From: Lojkania enalia
Lineage: Eukaryota; Ascomycota; Dothideomycetes; Pleosporales
DNA length: 64,000 nt
Reading direction: 5' to 3'
Assembly (NCBI GenBank): GCA_010094045.1
Contig: ML986610.1
Span: forward strand, 310,001 to 374,000
The position numbers were made by a program, and so were the translations under genes. The notes beneath the pieces were generated by a model, which ran no database searches, was not told the DNA's origin, and was given only the letters and a program-made list of their open reading frames with translations. Positions 13,432-24,873 of this stretch are shown here, in pieces. Position 1 is the first letter of the stretch, and each line of letters starts with the position of its first letter.

Positions 13432-14397
13432 TCAAACGAACAGCGACTTTAATTTTTCCATGAATACAAATGTCAAGACCGTACTGGGAGCCAACCTCAA
13501 CCATGCGGGTGTCCAACCTCGCATAAGGAAGTCGGGTCCTTCTTTCTTTGAGGTTTCAAATATATACCGAAGGATGGAGACCTCATTACCCGTAACACCA
13601 GAGGCATTCTGAAGTCGGCTCTTCAGAACATCAGCCGGTGCGCACATGGTGGTTGCCACTGTTCCTGCCACCAAGCTGGCATAGACATGCGTCTTTATAT
13701 CATCCCCGAACCCGAACCTCCTTGTGAGTAGCTTCTTTGTCTCTGCGTACGTTGCAATTTGGGATACATTCATCAATATACTTCGGACAATATTTGGACC
13801 TAGCCCACGAAAGTACGCGCCCAGTCCATCTTCACGTCTAATACGAATAAAAGCATCGACTAAATTCCGGTAATTATATCTCTCAGATGAAGGTCTTGCG
13901 CCGTCTGCGCACATGCGAACAAGAACTATTTCTGCTGGATTTCCGACCAAGCCAGCAACGCCACCCGCAAGGCCAGCACATACGACTGTCCCCTGTGAAG
14001 ACAGTCGTCCATTGTTCGAAGGCGCAATTGACAAGAGCTTATTCGAAAAAAGCTCATACAAGGCGAACCGGGTTGTACTGTACGTAGACTGTCGGAGTAT
14101 GGATCCAGATAAGCCGTTCCAGAGGGATGGTATACCGTCGCGAACGGCAAAAGCGTGGACTGCTCGCACAAGTGATACACGGTATGGCCGGACTTGCATG
14201 CGGTATTTCGTCTGGTCAAGAGGATGTGTAAAGCATGCGGCCATCGATGCTGCTGCTCCCCTTTATCTAATGGTGAGCCGTTGTACTTCGATCAATTGGA
14301 GAAATGCAGCCTACCCAAGCCAAACTGGCTCCTTCGATTTTCCCTTCACAATCTTCTGAGGCACCTCGCCAGTATGGGAAATTACTGGTGCAGCCAT
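13432..14397 (-). CDS. mitochondrial carrier, dicarboxylate (Dic1) type
   Basis: Two exons (intron 14261-14314) give 303 residues, the normal carrier length. Exon 1 codes for 27 residues ending in a WLGG turn that joins AAASMAACFTHPLD in exon 2, typical of the first transmembrane helix in dicarboxylate carriers. Three repeats are visible through the signatures PLDQTK, NPAEIVLVRM and PADVLKSRL, the PX[D/E]XX[K/R] motif of each third. The protein should sit in the inner mitochondrial membrane and exchange dicarboxylates such as malate or succinate for phosphate or another acid. Substrate assignment rests on family resemblance. It is transcribed away from the succinyl-CoA:3-ketoacid CoA-transferase and shares a 464-bp promoter with it. 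Succinate is the product of that enzyme, which makes the pairing sensible. Confidence 0.88.
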
Positions 14398-14861
14398 GAT
14401 TGGTTCGTTATCATCAATTCAGTGTTTGCTTGTTCGAAGCTGGGTCTGAAGCACATATCCGGCAGGAAATCGACATCCAAAACTTCCAATAAGTCTGCTA
14501 ACTCCGCTTAGGCCGCTTCGGACATCTGGACTCGGGACCAGAAATTCTACCGAAAGCCGTTTCATGTCAGGCGTTTATTCTAAGTGTGGGGACTTTAGCA
14601 GCGCGGCTCCAGACGCCATGTCACGTGCATTCTAAGCTCTTGGCGGCCGTTGATCGGCGCGATCGGCGTTGAGACTCCATCCGACGCGGACCTCTGCTTT
14701 TTCGCCTCGGAGACATTTCTGGGCTCCGAACTCTGGCAAGCGCGTCATTGAATGGTGGAGCTATGTCCGACAATTTCCAGTCCCTTAAAATGGTAAGCTA
14801 CTTTTTCTCTACGGCTCAGACGTTTCCCTAAGCGAATGGTAATTGCTCTCCTATCATCACT
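14398..14861. promoter_or_regulatory. bidirectional promoter: carrier (-) / CoA-transferase (+)
   Basis: This 464-bp stretch separates two divergent mitochondrial metabolism genes. A CCTCGG hexamer (FarA/FarB-like core) lies at 14705-14710, about 150 bp before the CoA-transferase start. Such a hexamer is expected often by chance, so the site is suggestive only. No open frame of note lies within it. Confidence 0.45.
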
Positions 14862-16555
14862 ATGGACCCTTTACCAACCGCTTCGCGGCTGCTCGTTACC
14901 GCTCTGTCTTTACGAATATGCACGCGTCGAGCCCTACCTATGCGATTCCGAGCTTCTTGCATCCTTGATAAGCAACTGAGAACCCCTCAACAAAAGCGTT
15001 TGTACAGTCAACCAGTATCGCGACAACCAGTGATTGACCGTTCGGCGTCTAAGCTCTTCAAATCAGCCGATGATGCCGTTGCGGATATTCTGTCCGGGTC
15101 TACTATTCTGAGCGCTGGGTTTGGTCTCTGTGGCGTTGCAGAGACTCTCATCCATGCGATCAAAAGTCGCGGGTCAGAATCGTTGCATTCCCTCACAGTC
15201 GTCTCTAATAATGCAGGCATTGAAGGGGCTGGAGGCCTGGCGTTGATCACCAAGTCGGGTCAGGTTACCAAGCTCATTCTGAGCTTTCTGGGGAACAACA
15301 AAGCACTCGAAAAGAAGTATCTCACTGGACATATCACAATAGAGCTGTGCCCACAAGGGACCTTGGCAGAAAGGATCAGGGCTGGCGGAGCTGGTATACC
15401 TGCCTTCTACACTCCAACTGCAGTGAACACGCTACTGCAGGATGGAAAGATCCCGGCGCAATTCGATAGCAAAGGCAATGTAATCGGATATGGGACCCCG
15501 CGCGAGGTTAGGGAGTTCAACGGGCGAAAATACCTCATGGAAACGGCATTGACGGGTGATGTGGCCATTCTACGGGCATGGAAGGTTGACGAGGCGGGCA
15601 ATTGTATCTTTAGGTAGGATTTACTGTCCGATATATCGTCAGGAATTGACTGTAGTCTAGGTATACAACCAAAGCCTTCGGTCCTATAATGGCAAAAGCA
15701 GCCCGCCTCACAATCGTCGAAGCCGAAGAGATTGTCCCCATCGGTGCTCTTAATCCAAACGACGTTCACCTTCCGGGTATCTTTGTCGACCGCATTGTCC
15801 CGGCTACCGCGCCAAAACATATCGAAATCAAAAGGCTCCGCCGGCCTTCGTTGGAATCTGGCAAGCCTTTAGGACAGAACGACGCAGCCGCTCGACGGTA
15901 CCGCATCGCGAAGCGGGCTGCAAAGGAACTCAAGCATGGATACTATGTCAACTTGGGCGTCGGCTTGCCGACTTCTGCGGCGGATCATGTGCCCGAAGGC
16001 ACACAAGTGTGGCTCCAAAGTGAAAACGGTATTCTAGGAATGGGTCCACATCCCACGGAAGAGGAAGTTGACCCGGATATCATCAACGCTGGGAAGGAAA
16101 CCGTCACACTCCTTCCAGGGGCCTCGACTTTCGATTCTGCAGAATCTTTCAGCATGATCCGCGGTGGCCATGTTGATGTATCTATTCTCGGTGCACTGCA
16201 GGTCAGCGCAAGTGGGGATCTCGCAAATTACATGATCCCCGGCAAGGTCTTCAAAGGCATGGGCGGTGCTATGGACTTGGTTGGCAACCCGGATGCAACG
16301 AAGGTTGTGGTTGCGACTGAGCATGTAGCCAAAGATGGATCGTCCAAGATTGTGCAGAAGTGCGCGTTGCCGTTGACAGGTGCGAAGTGTGTAAGCACGA
16401 TCATTACGGATATGTGTGTGTTTGAAGTGGATAGGAAGAAGGGTGAGCTTTGGTTGACGGAAGTTGCGGAGGGAGTGAGCGTGGAGGATGTTAGGACGAA
16501 GACGGATGCGGATTTCAAGGTTGTGGAGAATGTAAGGAACATGGAGGAGTGGTAG
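14862..16555 (+). CDS. succinyl-CoA:3-ketoacid CoA-transferase, mitochondrial (SCOT)
   Basis: Two exons (intron 15614-15660) give 548 residues. Residues 1 to about 50 are Arg/Leu/Ser-rich with few acids, fitting a mitochondrial presequence. The alpha-type domain follows (SGSTILSAGFGLCG, VSNNAGIEGAGGLALI), then the beta-type domain with the active-site motif QSENGILGMG, whose Glu is about residue 372. Both domains on one chain is the eukaryotic arrangement. The reaction moves CoA from succinyl-CoA to acetoacetate or a related ketoacid, giving acetoacetyl-CoA and succinate in the matrix. In fungi it would serve ketone or branched-chain/fatty acid breakdown. Its divergent neighbour is a dicarboxylate-type carrier and an acyl-CoA thioesterase lies nearby. 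Family assignment is firm; preferred acceptor is not known. Confidence 0.94.
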
Positions 16556-16852
16556 GATTGTCTACCCTGGATTCTTGTCTATGATATGTATTTGGGCTAG
16601 AGGTTTATGCATGCTGAGGGCTATGAAGCGGGCATGGGTAATTTTATCAATAAGTGGACAAGATAGATTCACATCAGCAGATAGATCAAAGAACTAGATA
16701 CACATTATGCTGCCATATCTTCTCTCGGCTTCCATCTCAAATAACGCCTGCAGTTGAGTTCCCGTTCGAAAACGTCGGTGGCATTGAGGCAGGAACGTGC
16801 ACTAGGCTCTACATATTGTGCTACAACGAATTCGAAAGAGTACATTGGCGTC

Positions 16853-17802
16853 TTATATCTTCGCTCTTTTCGGCGCAAACGTACTCCCCTGCCCCTTTCC
16901 AATGGCTTCCACGATTCTGTCTACGCTCTCCAACATCCATACGCCACCGTCATCGCTGGAAAGCCATCTGGCGCCTTCCTCGTTCTGTACATCGTCCTTC
17001 CATGTCCCATCATCCAAAGCCTTTCGCAGGCCAAAGAGATGGCTTGTGACCTGTGGCCCAACACCCGTCTGCGCCCTTAAACAAGCAACGGCTGCTACGC
17101 TTGTCGCTATTCTGCCGACGCGCTGACCGGGTGCAGCCTCCCGCGGCGGATCGGCAAAGAGGAGTCCGTACTCGGAGTTTATTATATGGACGGGAAGATC
17201 TGGGTGAGCGTGTGCGAGCTTCTCGACGAGTTTGGTCTCGAAGGGCCTATATATGGAGGCCCAGAGAGCATGGCCACGATTCTTAGCTTCCTCGATATTG
17301 GAATCCGAGGGTGTGCGCGTAGAGCGCGTTGTGAGGTTGTTGGCGACCGAGGGGGGAAGTGCGGCTCGGAAGGCGTTCAGGCAGTTGATGGTTCGTGGGA
17401 CGCCATTGAAGCCCATACACTTCAAGCCGACCTCGCGCATCAATTCCGCGCTCTTCGTTGCTTCAGCTACCGGCTTTTCAGCGCTGGCGACGCCGTGGAG
17501 TTCGGTCAGGGAATTGGGTGAGTTCATCGTCATGGTCGCTGCTGTCTGCGTGATCCAAGTCAGATCCGTCGCGAGTCGTAACGATGACGCTCAATTGCAT
17601 CGCAAGACTTCGAATTCATCAGTATAAGAATTGCTCTTCTTACCGCCATAGCGAGCCATGTCGGCCGCTCAACTTTCTTCGCCTCTGCCTGGTGCGCGAT
17701 GTCTCTGTATATGCTGGCAATATGCCGAGGCGCCGGTGTGGTTCCAGGCCTGGCAAAGGGCGCATTAACGAGCGCCTTCAGCGCCTCCGAAAGCTTCGAC
17801 AT
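16853..17802 (-). CDS. AhpD-like (carboxymuconolactone decarboxylase fold) protein
   Basis: Two exons (intron 17546-17643) give 283 residues from the ATG at 17802; an in-frame ATG at 17853 would add 17. The stretch [20 protein letters not shown] resembles the helical core of AhpD-like proteins found widely in filamentous fungi. No CxxC redox pair is visible, so peroxidase activity is doubtful. The C-terminal half ([33 protein letters not shown]) is typical of the fungal subgroup, whose function is unknown to me. It converges on the CoA-transferase with about 300 bp between stops, and shares a promoter region with the downstream transporter. I regard the exon structure as good and the family call as probable. 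Confidence 0.65.
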
Positions 17803-18562
17803 GCTTGTTTCTCGAGTCAATCGTCCACCAACATCAACGTTCCCCTTCACCACTCTCTACCTTATAATGGCCGGAAAACCATGGGGGAGAATCGCCGGTG
17901 GGTAGCAGCAGAAGGCAAGGAGCTCCGCTATGGAGCCATAACAATGATTGCCAGTGTCTCGGTCCTAGATGTACCGCCGCTTGCCCCGGCCGATCAATCC
18001 GCTGTGGGAAAGGAAGCAGTATTGGCGGCCGAACATGGCCGCCGATCTACTAGTCCCCGATGGCCCTTGATGATCCTTGATGGCGCTGGCGATAGGGCCC
18101 AATCTGCTGTAGACCCCTCTTGTGTTCCCCACGGGGAACTGGAAGCCAGCGAACCCGGATTTGCACTCGACCTTGTGACACGGCCCCGTTTCTAGACTCG
18201 ATAAATAGAGCGGACCACCCCTCCTTCGTGCTACATGCTTGCTTTCTCGTCGTACGTTGATAAGCGTACTTTCTCACCGCCAGGATTGCATGTGCGTGTG
18301 GGTGATCATTCGAGTCTTTCATGCGGTCGTGGAGCGACTATTCATGGCCTCCTTTCTTGATACCTAGCTAGGCTTGCTATATCAGGTGTCAAGCTTGTTC
18401 GCGTCTCCATCACTTCTGCACGTCGAGTTGTGAAGCTTGAGTTGCTTCGCTCCTTCCTCCTACGATTTTTCCCCGCACTCGTAGCTCCTCCCCCCGACAG
18501 GCCTCCCATAAACTCGTCATTCAATTCAATTCACCCCCTCCGCTCTCTAGCGCCCACATACA
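17803..18562. promoter_or_regulatory. divergent promoter: AhpD-like (-) / MFS transporter (+)
   Basis: About 0.75 kb between divergent genes. A long open frame on the plus strand overlaps the AhpD-like exon and runs to about 18195; it has no domain and its composition mirrors the gene on the other strand, so I do not call it. The right end is pyrimidine-rich, as expected just before a fungal start. Confidence 0.4.
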
Positions 18563-20239
18563 ATGGCCTCAAACAAGCCGCATGATGAAAAGCTCGAGCA
18601 TCACACTCCAGGCGGTCACTTGGACGAGGAATACGGCGATCCATCCGTGCGCGCGCATGATTTGACACGCCAGACGCTCTTGAAGATGGATTTTAGGTAC
18701 TTAAGACACTGAACAGCTTCATGTCACTATTGGATACTGACCACGCTAGGATCCTGCCCGTTCTCGCCCTTCTATTCCTTTGCTCCTTCATTGATCGTAC
18801 CAATGTCGGCAACGCGAAGATTCTGGGCCTGGAGCGTGACATCCACATAAATGATCACCAATATTCCATTGGGCTTTGCGTCTTCTACGCAACCTACATC
18901 GCAAGGTACATTCATGCCATTTCCCACTAGGCCCAAGTAGAGCCGTGCTGAACTATGTTGTAGTGAGTTGCCGAGTAATCTGGTTCTGAAGAAGATGTCC
19001 CCAAAGATTTGGCTTCCTCTGTTAACCGCTGTTTGGGGCTGTTTGACCATGTGCCTCGGCTTCGTTCGCGGCTTTGGGTCCTTCGTGGCCGTTCGCGCTC
19101 TCCTCGGTGCGGCCGAAGGTGGTCTTCTGCCCGGGATGGTCTTATATCTCTCGCACTTTTACCAGCGCACTGAGCTTGCCTTGAGAATTGGAATCTTCTA
19201 CACCGCTGCTTCTCTCTCGGGAGCGTTTGGCGGTTTGCTAGCCCGCGGATTGAACACCATCGGATATACAGGTGGGCTTGAAGGCTGGCGATGGATTTTC
19301 ATTGGTACGTTGCCGCCTCAAACCTAAGGCTATCGATTCTAACTAGTCGTGCTGTAGTTGAGGGCTTACTTACTGTTGCAATTGGCGTCCTGAGCTGGCT
19401 CGTCTTGCCCAATTCTATTGAATCCGCTCGTTTCCTCACACCAGAACAGAAGGCTGTGGCGAGGCATCGATTGGAGGAAACGAGCAGTGTGCACGAGAGA
19501 TTCGATTGGGCAGAAGTCAGACGCGGAATCTTCAACGTCCAAGTGTGGCTGTCCGCAATCGCATATTTTGCTATTCTCTCTGGCCTTTATAGCTTCGGTC
19601 TCTTCCTTCCTACGATCATAAACAACCTCAACTTTGCAACAGATCCCAACGAAGCCCAGCTTTGGACAGTTATCCCATACGCTGTGGCTGCTGTATTCAC
19701 CGTGCTTGTCGCTATCCTGTCGGATAAGCTGGCTATTCGCGGTCCGTTGATGCTCTGCACGCTCCCAATTGCTATCATTGGATATGGCGTTATATCGAAT
19801 AACACGAATGCAAAGGTCCAATATGGAATGACTTTTATGATGGCAACTGGGATGTTCGCAAGCGTGCCTTGCATCCTCTCATGGAACAGCAACAACTCCG
19901 CCGGTCACTACAAACGGGCTACTACCTCGGCACTACAACTTGCGATCGCGAACTGTGGAGGCTTCGTCGCTTCCTTCATCTATCCAAAGAGGCAAGCACC
20001 GCAATTTAAGGAGAGCCACAGTATTATTCTCGGGCTGCTTTGTGCGGCTTGGGCCCTGTAAGCTCTTCCCATTTCCGTCTTCAAAGATGAATTGATGTAG
20101 GGTACTGACGAAAAATGATAGGATAGCAGCGAATGTAGTCTGGTGCTGGAAGATCAACCGTGACAAGGCGAGTGGAAAGCATGCCGCTTGGGAAGGCCGT
20201 GGCGATGACAGGGATCCGAATTTCAAGATGGTTTTGTAG
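18563..20239 (+). CDS. MFS transporter, anion:cation symporter (allantoate permease) type
   Basis: Five exons (introns 18697-18749, 18906-18963, 19305-19357 and 20058-20121) give 482 residues. The charged N-terminus is followed by a first helix ILPVLALLFLCSFIDRTNVG, and later by RALLGAAEGGLLPGMVLYLS in helix 4 and FYTAASLSGAFGGLLARG. These are hallmarks of the Dal5-like anion:cation symporter group. The second half starts at about residue 265 after a cytoplasmic loop and has six further hydrophobic segments. Members import carboxylates, vitamins or allantoate at the plasma membrane; the substrate here cannot be read. Neighbours on the right are a short-chain dehydrogenase and a type III polyketide synthase, so a role in exchanging a precursor or product is possible but unproven. 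Confidence 0.9.
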
Positions 20240-20634
20240 ATCTGCCGACAGATACACTTTAATATCTATCGTATGTATTGGCGCCCTCGGCGCGAGAAAA
20301 GGGAATAATGTTGGCTTTCAATATCGCATTATACTGATGTAGAGCCAATCCAAAGGATTTGATGCAGTTCATGCCGATAAGCGAGGGGTGATTTTGATCC
20401 CATTCTTGCATTTAAACATACTTAGAGTTCTGAATAAGAGAAGGAGAGAAAAATATAAACCTCGATTGGATAAGAGGGTAGGGATAACTTCCTCTCTACT
20501 GTTGGGTTCGCACCTCGCTTACACAAATAAAATGTTAGGAAGGACTAGGGGCTTCTGTCTTTCCCTATTCATGTGAAAATGCCGCGTCTCTTCGGTTCGA
20601 TCTTCCTTCCCCGTCCCCATCACCCCTTCCGATT

Positions 20635-21552
20635 TTACCTTTCTAAAGGAGTGTTCACCGCCATCCTAACCTTCAACAAGTCGCCCTTAACAACCTCCTC
20701 CTTTCTCCCCTCCAACTCCTCCATATCCCAATTTGCACTCACATACCTGCCCGCTAGCCAGTCCCTCCTCACCCCACTCAGCCAAACTAGCGTATCGCCC
20801 GCCAATTCGGGATCATCCACCAACAGCCCATGATACGCCTCGGGCATGCCCACCGCTAACTCGGTCTTCACACCCCCGGGATGCACACTATAGCACAGTA
20901 CACCTTCGTCCCCATGATCCACACTCACAAACTCGGAGAAGCGCAGCACGGCGAGCTTAGTCGTTTGGTAAGCCGACGCCCCCGGTACGAGGAGGTGGGC
21001 GCCGATGCTGGACATGTTAATTACCGTCCGTAGAGAGTCTGGTGCCGAGCAGAGGAGCGGGAGAAAGATGGACGTCATTAGGTACACGCCCTTGACGTTG
21101 ACCTCGAAGTCGGACCACCACGCTTCCGGCGATGTGGAGGCTAGCGGGACGAAAGGGGATAGCGAGCCCGCGTTGTTGATGAGTATGTCTAGGCGGGCGA
21201 ATTCGTCTTCTAACCGGGCTTTTGCGGCGCGGACGCTTTCTTGGTCTGTCACGTCGAGGGTCAGGGCGAGGATTTTGGGTGCTGGATGCCCGGATTGCTG
21301 GGCGGCGATTTGTACGGCATGAGTTGTGGAAGAGAGGGCGGAACGCGCGGCTAGGCCGATGCAAGAGGCCCCCGCTTGCGCAAAGCTGATGGCGGTCGCG
21401 AGGCCTACGCCCTTGGAGGCCCCTGTTATGAGCACAGTTTTCCCACGGAGAGAGAAGTTGGAGGGGGAGATGAAGGGGTAGGTGGTATGGTGGGTGGTGG
21501 GAGTGAAGTCGGTGCCGTTGTTTTTGTAGGTGCCGGTCAGGTCTTGGGACAT
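20635..21552 (-). CDS. short-chain dehydrogenase/reductase (classical SDR)
   Basis: A single exon of 305 residues. The Rossmann nucleotide motif TGASKGVG is at 43-50, NNAG at 126-129, the catalytic Ser in INMSS at 181/182, and YQTTK gives Tyr195 and Lys199. VHPGGVKTELA follows, all in classical SDR order. Arg70 (GLAARS) after the second strand suggests NADP(H) preference, which is an inference. The first 35 residues are polar and look unstructured. It would reduce or oxidise a carbonyl/alcohol of unknown substrate in the cytosol. It lies between the transporter and the type III polyketide synthase and is read in the same direction as the latter, 0.9 kb downstream. That makes it a candidate tailoring enzyme. 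Confidence 0.92.
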   Translation of the reverse strand: MSQDLTGTYKNNGTDFTPTTHHTTYPFISPSNFSLRGKTVLITGASKGVGLATAISFAQAGASCIGLAARSALSSTTHAVQIAAQQSGHPAPKILALTLDVTDQESVRAAKARLEDEFARLDILINNAGSLSPFVPLASTSPEAWWSDFEVNVKGVYLMTSIFLPLLCSAPDSLRTVINMSSIGAHLLVPGASAYQTTKLAVLRFSEFVSVDHGDEGVLCYSVHPGGVKTELAVGMPEAYHGLLVDDPELAGDTLVWLSGVRRDWLAGRYVSANWDMEELEGRKEEVVKGDLLKVRMAVNTPLER

Positions 21553-22431
21553 GATAGGGATATATACAAGTCTGCGAACGGGGGATGGGACTGATAGCGG
21601 AAGTGACGAGATAATGTCGAGGTGGTAGGATTGATGATTACTTCGAGGACGGCAGTTTGAGCTTTATTCTTGAGGCGGAAATGGAATGAGATAGCCGTGT
21701 TTACAATCGAGCCCTAAACTGTATGCTCCGGGGATTTGGATGGCTTGATATAGAATATCTATGACGCGAATCGCCGGAGTTTAGAATTGTGACCCCTCTC
21801 GGACTTTAGGATCTCGGTCTTAAAAGTCGTCTACTTTACATGTTGCGGCGCGCGCAGGGCGTAAAGAGTTTATATGCATATGCTAAAGATCTTTTCTCGA
21901 GTAAGCGTTGGTGAAGTGGAACTTAGGGTGAAATACTATTGGTCATTGTTTGAGTTTGTCTGTCGGTTAAGTTCAGAATTGAGCTGGAGTCAGCAATGTC
22001 CTAGCGTTTAAGGTCGGGTCTTTCCTGAACAGGTATCTGTTAGTCTTATTAGTTCATGGTTTAGGGAATCTTCCAACATTACATTGTATTTATGACCGGC
22101 TCGCTACTTCAAGTGGACGCTACGTCGGCTGCCATGATCATTCTCATGCACGCGCAGCCGCGGGTTGCTCGTTTGGGGTTGCTAGTTTGGGTTCATCGGA
22201 GTATTGGGCAAATAGCCCTGGAAATCCACACAATCTTGGTAAATGGGAGCCCGCATCGAGCGAAAAAAGCGATGCAAGGGTTCGGCTCTGAGCTCGCTAA
22301 TGCAACAACGGCTGGCGAGGCGGGTTGAACTGCTGGTAGTTGGTTCATTTAGGGACAGTCTCGATCGTAGAGAATCATTAATATGTCGATTTTAGTACGC
22401 GCGCACATCCATCTGAGCCATTGTGAGCTAA
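21553..22431. other. intergenic between SDR and type III PKS
   Basis: This holds the SDR promoter and the polyketide synthase terminator. Small open frames near 22092-22328 lack any domain and are not called. No repeat was seen. Confidence 0.45.
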
Positions 22432-23902
22432 TCATGCAAGACAATCCTTGTCTGGGAAGCTATATTGACTTGTGAGGAAGGTGTGGAATACCATCCAACA
22501 AAACAATATGATCAGTGCGATATCTATCACTCTGTTAGCCTGCGATTTGGCTTTCTGAATAGAATAATTACAGAGAAATAGTCGCATGAGGTTCAGACGA
22601 GGCGAGCGGGGCTTATCTTTGGCCACCGCAGCTAACGAGCGGCAGCGCTTCATCGTGAACATCTCTATGCGTAGACCAGGGCCAAAACTTGTCGCTATTA
22701 CCCTATCCCGACCGTATCCCATGTTCCTCAAGCGGTCGAGGACTATGAGTATGGTGGGACTAGAAGAGTTCCCGTAGGATTGGTAGATGTCAAACGATGC
22801 CCGCAATTGATCTTGAAAGAGGTTTAAGGCTTGTTGCGCGCCGCGCAGAATAGCAATACCTCCCGGATGCATAGCCCAGTCGCAGTCCGAAGTTTTGAAG
22901 TCATCACCATATCCGAAGGATGACTCTAGGGTTTTGTACATCGGCATTATGGCACCGACGCAATTCTCTGGTACGCATTTACTGAGTCGGAGGTGGTACC
23001 CTGGGCAGTGCGGTTAGTCCAGTTCATTCATTCAGGAATATCCCACCATGTACGTACCATCAGGTTCTACCAAGTAAGACATGGATGCAAGTGTACCTGG
23101 CAGGATTGCAGAATTCCAATCAAGGAGTTCAAACACAGGTCTAACTCCCCGCTCGAGACCTAACTCATTACACACCACCAAGGCCGCCGCGGCATCTGAG
23201 AACAGAACCGGCCCAATCGAAAACTCCTTGTTATCATCACAGGCACTCTGAAGCTCACATCTGGTGTAGAGGCTGCACAACTCACATGCAAATACCAATA
23301 CCCTTGCCGGTATCCCTCTTTGGGCAGCCCCAGCAGCCATGTTTGCCGCCGTGCGCAATGCTGCAAGCCCACCTGCGCAGCCCACGCCATGTAGTAGTGT
23401 TCGATCAACTTCTGGGTCAAGATCGAGTTTCCCTGTCACCAATATGTCATAGCCAGGGTTTCCCGTATCGGTGCATGTAACGGCAACGGTATGTGTGACT
23501 TCAGAGGCACTGATTTGAGCCTCCAGTAGCGCCTTTTTACAGGCACTGACCGCAAGGTCCACGCCAATTTCCCTAAACGTTCGGGATATTTCGTCAATTG
23601 GTGGGGGACTGGAGCATGTGGTCTCGTCACCCGAGAAGTTGGATACGAGCGGACGGGACGAGATGCCGGTGAGTTTGTTTACGGCAATAAGCTTTTGGAT
23701 CCTGTATTACACAAATCGTAAGTTAGGTTGTCGGGCAGTTTGTAAAAAATTAGCGGGAAACCTACCTAGTAGAGCCGATATGTTTAGGATAGAGCCTCTT
23801 AACTATGTCTTCGAATCCCTCAGAACTGACAATGTTAGAAGGGTACTGCGTGGCTAGGCCGGTGATGTATAGAGGTGTTCTGTTGGGACTTTGCGTTTTC
23901 AT
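22432..23902 (-). CDS. type III polyketide synthase (chalcone synthase-like) with hydrophobic C-terminal tail
   Basis: Three exons (introns 23702-23765 and 23001-23057) give 449 residues. The thiolase-fold catalytic triad is present: Cys154 in LLHGVGCAGG, His305 in DWAMHPGG and Asn338 in QSYGNSSSP. The C-terminal loop FGPGL is at 366-370. It should condense a fatty or aromatic acyl-CoA starter with malonyl-CoA to give pyrones or resorcinols; starter choice cannot be read. Fungal members usually end soon after the FGPGL strand. Here a further 70 or so residues follow, including a very hydrophobic stretch VIDIALIILFCWMVFHTFL (418-436) that could anchor the enzyme in a membrane. A missed 3' intron is the alternative. 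SDR and MFS neighbours suggest a small metabolite gene group. Confidence 0.92.
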
Positions 23903-24873
23903 TGCTGGACTGTTGGGTACGATTGGAATTGTGTATTGCGGCCTTGCTTCAAAGAGGAGCTGTTATGGTGGTAGTTGCTGATATCCCTTGAGATGTATCT
24001 GCAAATTGGCAAGTTTATATGCAATTTATAATTCTTACGCCCCACTCGGCATGATAGAGGGGGAGGCATGCCGAAGTAAAGCACGGAAATCTGTCGACCT
24101 GTCTTTTCCACTTATCGAAGCGGCATTGTTGCCGCTTTAGAGCAACGCTCGAGACCTACAAGGCTAACAAGAGGTTCTCCTGTCTCCTGGAAGAGCAGGT
24201 CGCGATCGATTTCTCGAGTTAAGGCATTCCATCACACCACTATGCAATAAGATAGGCTAGGCCGAGGCCATGAAGTGGTCCAAAAGCCTAGATTTGGGAT
24301 ATACACAGGTTCTCGGGTACTCAGATAGGTCTAGAGTACGCCTTAGCTAGGCTTTAGTGAATAGTTGCTCGTGTTTTGCGCCACTGGAGCGCCACTTCTT
24401 ATCTCTGTTTTGCCGGAGCCAGTGATTGGTGATGATTAGTGCCTGTGGCTGGCGAGCAGTCGCCTAGGCGGTCATCGAAATCTTTTAGGCCGAACCGGAA
24501 AATTCATGTGAAGCGTAAAAGCGCCGACTAATATATTGGGGGCTTCTCTCATATGCTGGTGTCTTGTTTGGCTCATTATTTGATAAAGTTTTCCGCTCTA
24601 TGTAACATGCTCTAAGCCTATGCAAAACTTTTAGACATTTGTAAGGTTTATAAGGTATTAGAAGAGTGGCTTTTAATATATTAGAAGACTGTGAAGGCCG
24701 TAATATATCGATTAGCGTTTATGCTACGTCTATGCAGAGCCAGCGAATATCCTGACAACGAACATTACCGTCAACTGAGTTGCGACCTATATCTTTCCCA
24801 TTTTCCTTATTCTACTTAGATTAATCAAATCTTGACACCTCATAAACCGCACACATTCTATGGCAGATATAAT
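23903..24873. other. intergenic, promoter of type III PKS
   Basis: About 1 kb with the polyketide synthase promoter on its left and the 3' end of the macrodomain-sirtuin gene on its right. It becomes AT-richer from about 24550. I see no gene or repeat in it. Confidence 0.45.

Noticed and set aside
17584..18195. 203-codon open frame (+) opposite the AhpD-like gene
   Set aside because: It mirrors the exon of the opposite strand and has no domain of its own.
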